NCBI GenBank assembly: GCA_020052115.1
Contig: JAGVPR010000285.1
Location: forward strand, 1 to 6,903
Source of the DNA: Candidatus Eiseniibacteriota bacterium
GTDB lineage: Bacteria; Eisenbacteria; RBG-16-71-46; JAGVPR01
Reading direction: 5' to 3'
DNA length: 6,903 nt
Shown here: piece by piece, positions 6,228-6,903 of the stretch
Position numbering within the stretch: the first letter of the stretch is position 1
Layout of the letters: every line of letters starts with the position of its first letter
The notes under the pieces: model-generated
What the model was told of the DNA's origin: nothing
The model's database searches: none
What the model saw: the letters and a program-made list of their open reading frames with translations, nothing else
Translations under genes and position numbers: made by a program

Positions 6228-6247
6228 GGCGCCGCCGGGGCGGCGCC
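6228..6247 (-). other. Strong GC-rich hairpin between valS and the DUF4139 gene
   Basis: GGCGCCGCC (6228-6236) and GGCGGCGCC (6239-6247) are exact reverse complements around 2 central bases, giving about 8 all-GC pairs with a 4-nt loop. It begins 4 nt after the valS stop codon (6252-6254) and its other end touches the ribosome binding site of the next gene. No T-run follows on the minus strand. Possible roles are attenuation of readthrough from valS, occlusion of the ribosome binding site, or protection of a processed mRNA end. The structure is certain as sequence; the role is inferred. Confidence 0.5.
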
Positions 6248-6251
6248 CTCT

Positions 6252-6903
6252 CTAGCCCTGGAGCGCGACGAGGTGGCGCTCGAGCTTGCCGCGGGTCTCC
6301 TCCATCTCGGACAGGCGCGCCCGCTCACGCGCCACGACATCCTCCCGCGCCTTGGCGAGAAACGCCTCGTCGCCGAGACGGCCGCGGGAAGACTCGACGA
6401 GCTTGCCGAGGCGCTCGATCTCCTTCGAGAGTCGCCGTTTCTCGGCCTCCACGTCTATCAGGCCCTCGAGATCAATGTACACCTCGACCCCCGCCGCGAT
6501 TCCCGTTCCGGCGGACCGGGGCTTGACGACCTCGGGGGAGATCTCGGCCACGGAGACGCGCGCCAGGAACTCGATCGCCGACCGGCCCGCCTCGAATCGG
6601 GACGGATCGGACGTGCGAAGGAGCGCGCGACCGCGCTGCGAAGGCGGCAGCCCCATCTCCGCGCGGATGTTCCTCAGGATGACGACGATCTCCTGAAGAT
6701 CGCCGATCTCGCGCTCGGCCGTCTCATCGCGCGACTCGGGTCGTGGCGCCGGCCACGGGGAGACGATCAGGAGCGGGCGCTCGCCCCTCAGATGCGACCA
6801 GACCTCCTCGGTGACGAAGGGCATCAGCGGATGGAGCAGGTGCAGCGAGGTCTCCAGCACCGCGAGGAGCGTCCGCCGCGCCGCGCGGGCGGGCTCGGCC
6901 GGC
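6252..6903 (-). CDS. valS: Valyl-tRNA synthetase, C-terminal part (5' end cut by window)
   Basis: This is the last 216 residues of ValRS, the class I enzyme that attaches valine to tRNA-Val. The frame is open to the right edge and ends at TAG 6254-6252. The fragment starts in the anticodon-binding helical domain with RTLLAVLETSLHLLHPLMPFVTEEVW (fragment residues 10-35), then LRNIRAEMGLPPSQ (76-89). The linker leads to VYIDLEGLIDVEAEK (141-155), which opens the C-terminal coiled coil (about 152-216) typical of bacterial ValRS and used for tRNA binding; FLAKAREDVVARER (181-194) is its conserved turn. The HIGH and KMSKS motifs and the editing domain lie outside the window. An internal GTG at 6860 is a codon of this frame, not a start. 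It is the first visible gene of the minus-strand run, and the operon promoter is presumably further upstream. Confidence 0.96.
   Translation of the reverse strand, partial: PAEPARAARRTLLAVLETSLHLLHPLMPFVTEEVWSHLRGERPLLIVSPWPAPRPESRDETAEREIGDLQEIVVILRNIRAEMGLPPSQRGRALLRTSDPSRFEAGRSAIEFLARVSVAEISPEVVKPRSAGTGIAAGVEVYIDLEGLIDVEAEKRRLSKEIERLGKLVESSRGRLGDEAFLAKAREDVVARERARLSEMEETRGKLERHLVALQG

Noticed and set aside
6286..6696. A + strand open frame opposite valS
   Set aside because: Ser/Arg-rich translation without any motif; the valS fragment on the other strand is unmistakable.

Overview
The window is gene-dense chromosomal DNA, roughly two-thirds G+C by eye, with almost no intergenic space. Every gene recognised is bacterial. 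The organism is most likely Gram-negative: there is a LAB_N (lipid A biosynthesis N-terminal domain) membrane protein next to a polyprenyl-phosphate-type glycosyltransferase, and a DUF4139 protein with a signal peptide. The composition and gene set would suit a high-GC environmental lineage such as Candidatus Eisenbacteria, Gemmatimonadota or a relative. That placement is a guess and cannot be settled from this sequence alone.

Layout: positions 1-601 (+ strand) hold the 3' end of a family 2 glycosyltransferase gene and, overlapping it by 8 nt, a complete 90-residue LAB_N protein. These converge on a long minus-strand run across a 15-nt gap containing a perfect GC-rich inverted repeat. The minus-strand run, in transcription order from the right edge, is valS (3' part only), a secreted DUF4139 protein, uvrB, nadC, birA (without a DNA-binding domain) and nrdR. 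Gaps between successive genes are 39, 23, 1, -4 and 32 nt, so the six genes look like one operon. Its promoter would lie beyond the right edge, upstream of or within valS.

How the genes fit together: the operon mixes tRNA charging (ValRS), nucleotide excision repair (UvrB), NAD synthesis (NadC), biotin attachment (BirA) and control of ribonucleotide reductase genes (NrdR). This is a housekeeping set rather than a single pathway; the only gene without a known role is the DUF4139 gene. The + strand pair looks like part of a membrane-lipid glycosylation module. No RNA gene, mobile element, CRISPR array, origin or obvious new defence or metabolic system is visible. The points most worth a second look are the GC-rich hairpins placed between a stop codon and the next ribosome binding site (valS/DUF4139 and birA/nrdR), several start-codon decisions, and the DUF4139 gene within an information-processing operon. 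There is no gene-free stretch over 300 bases.
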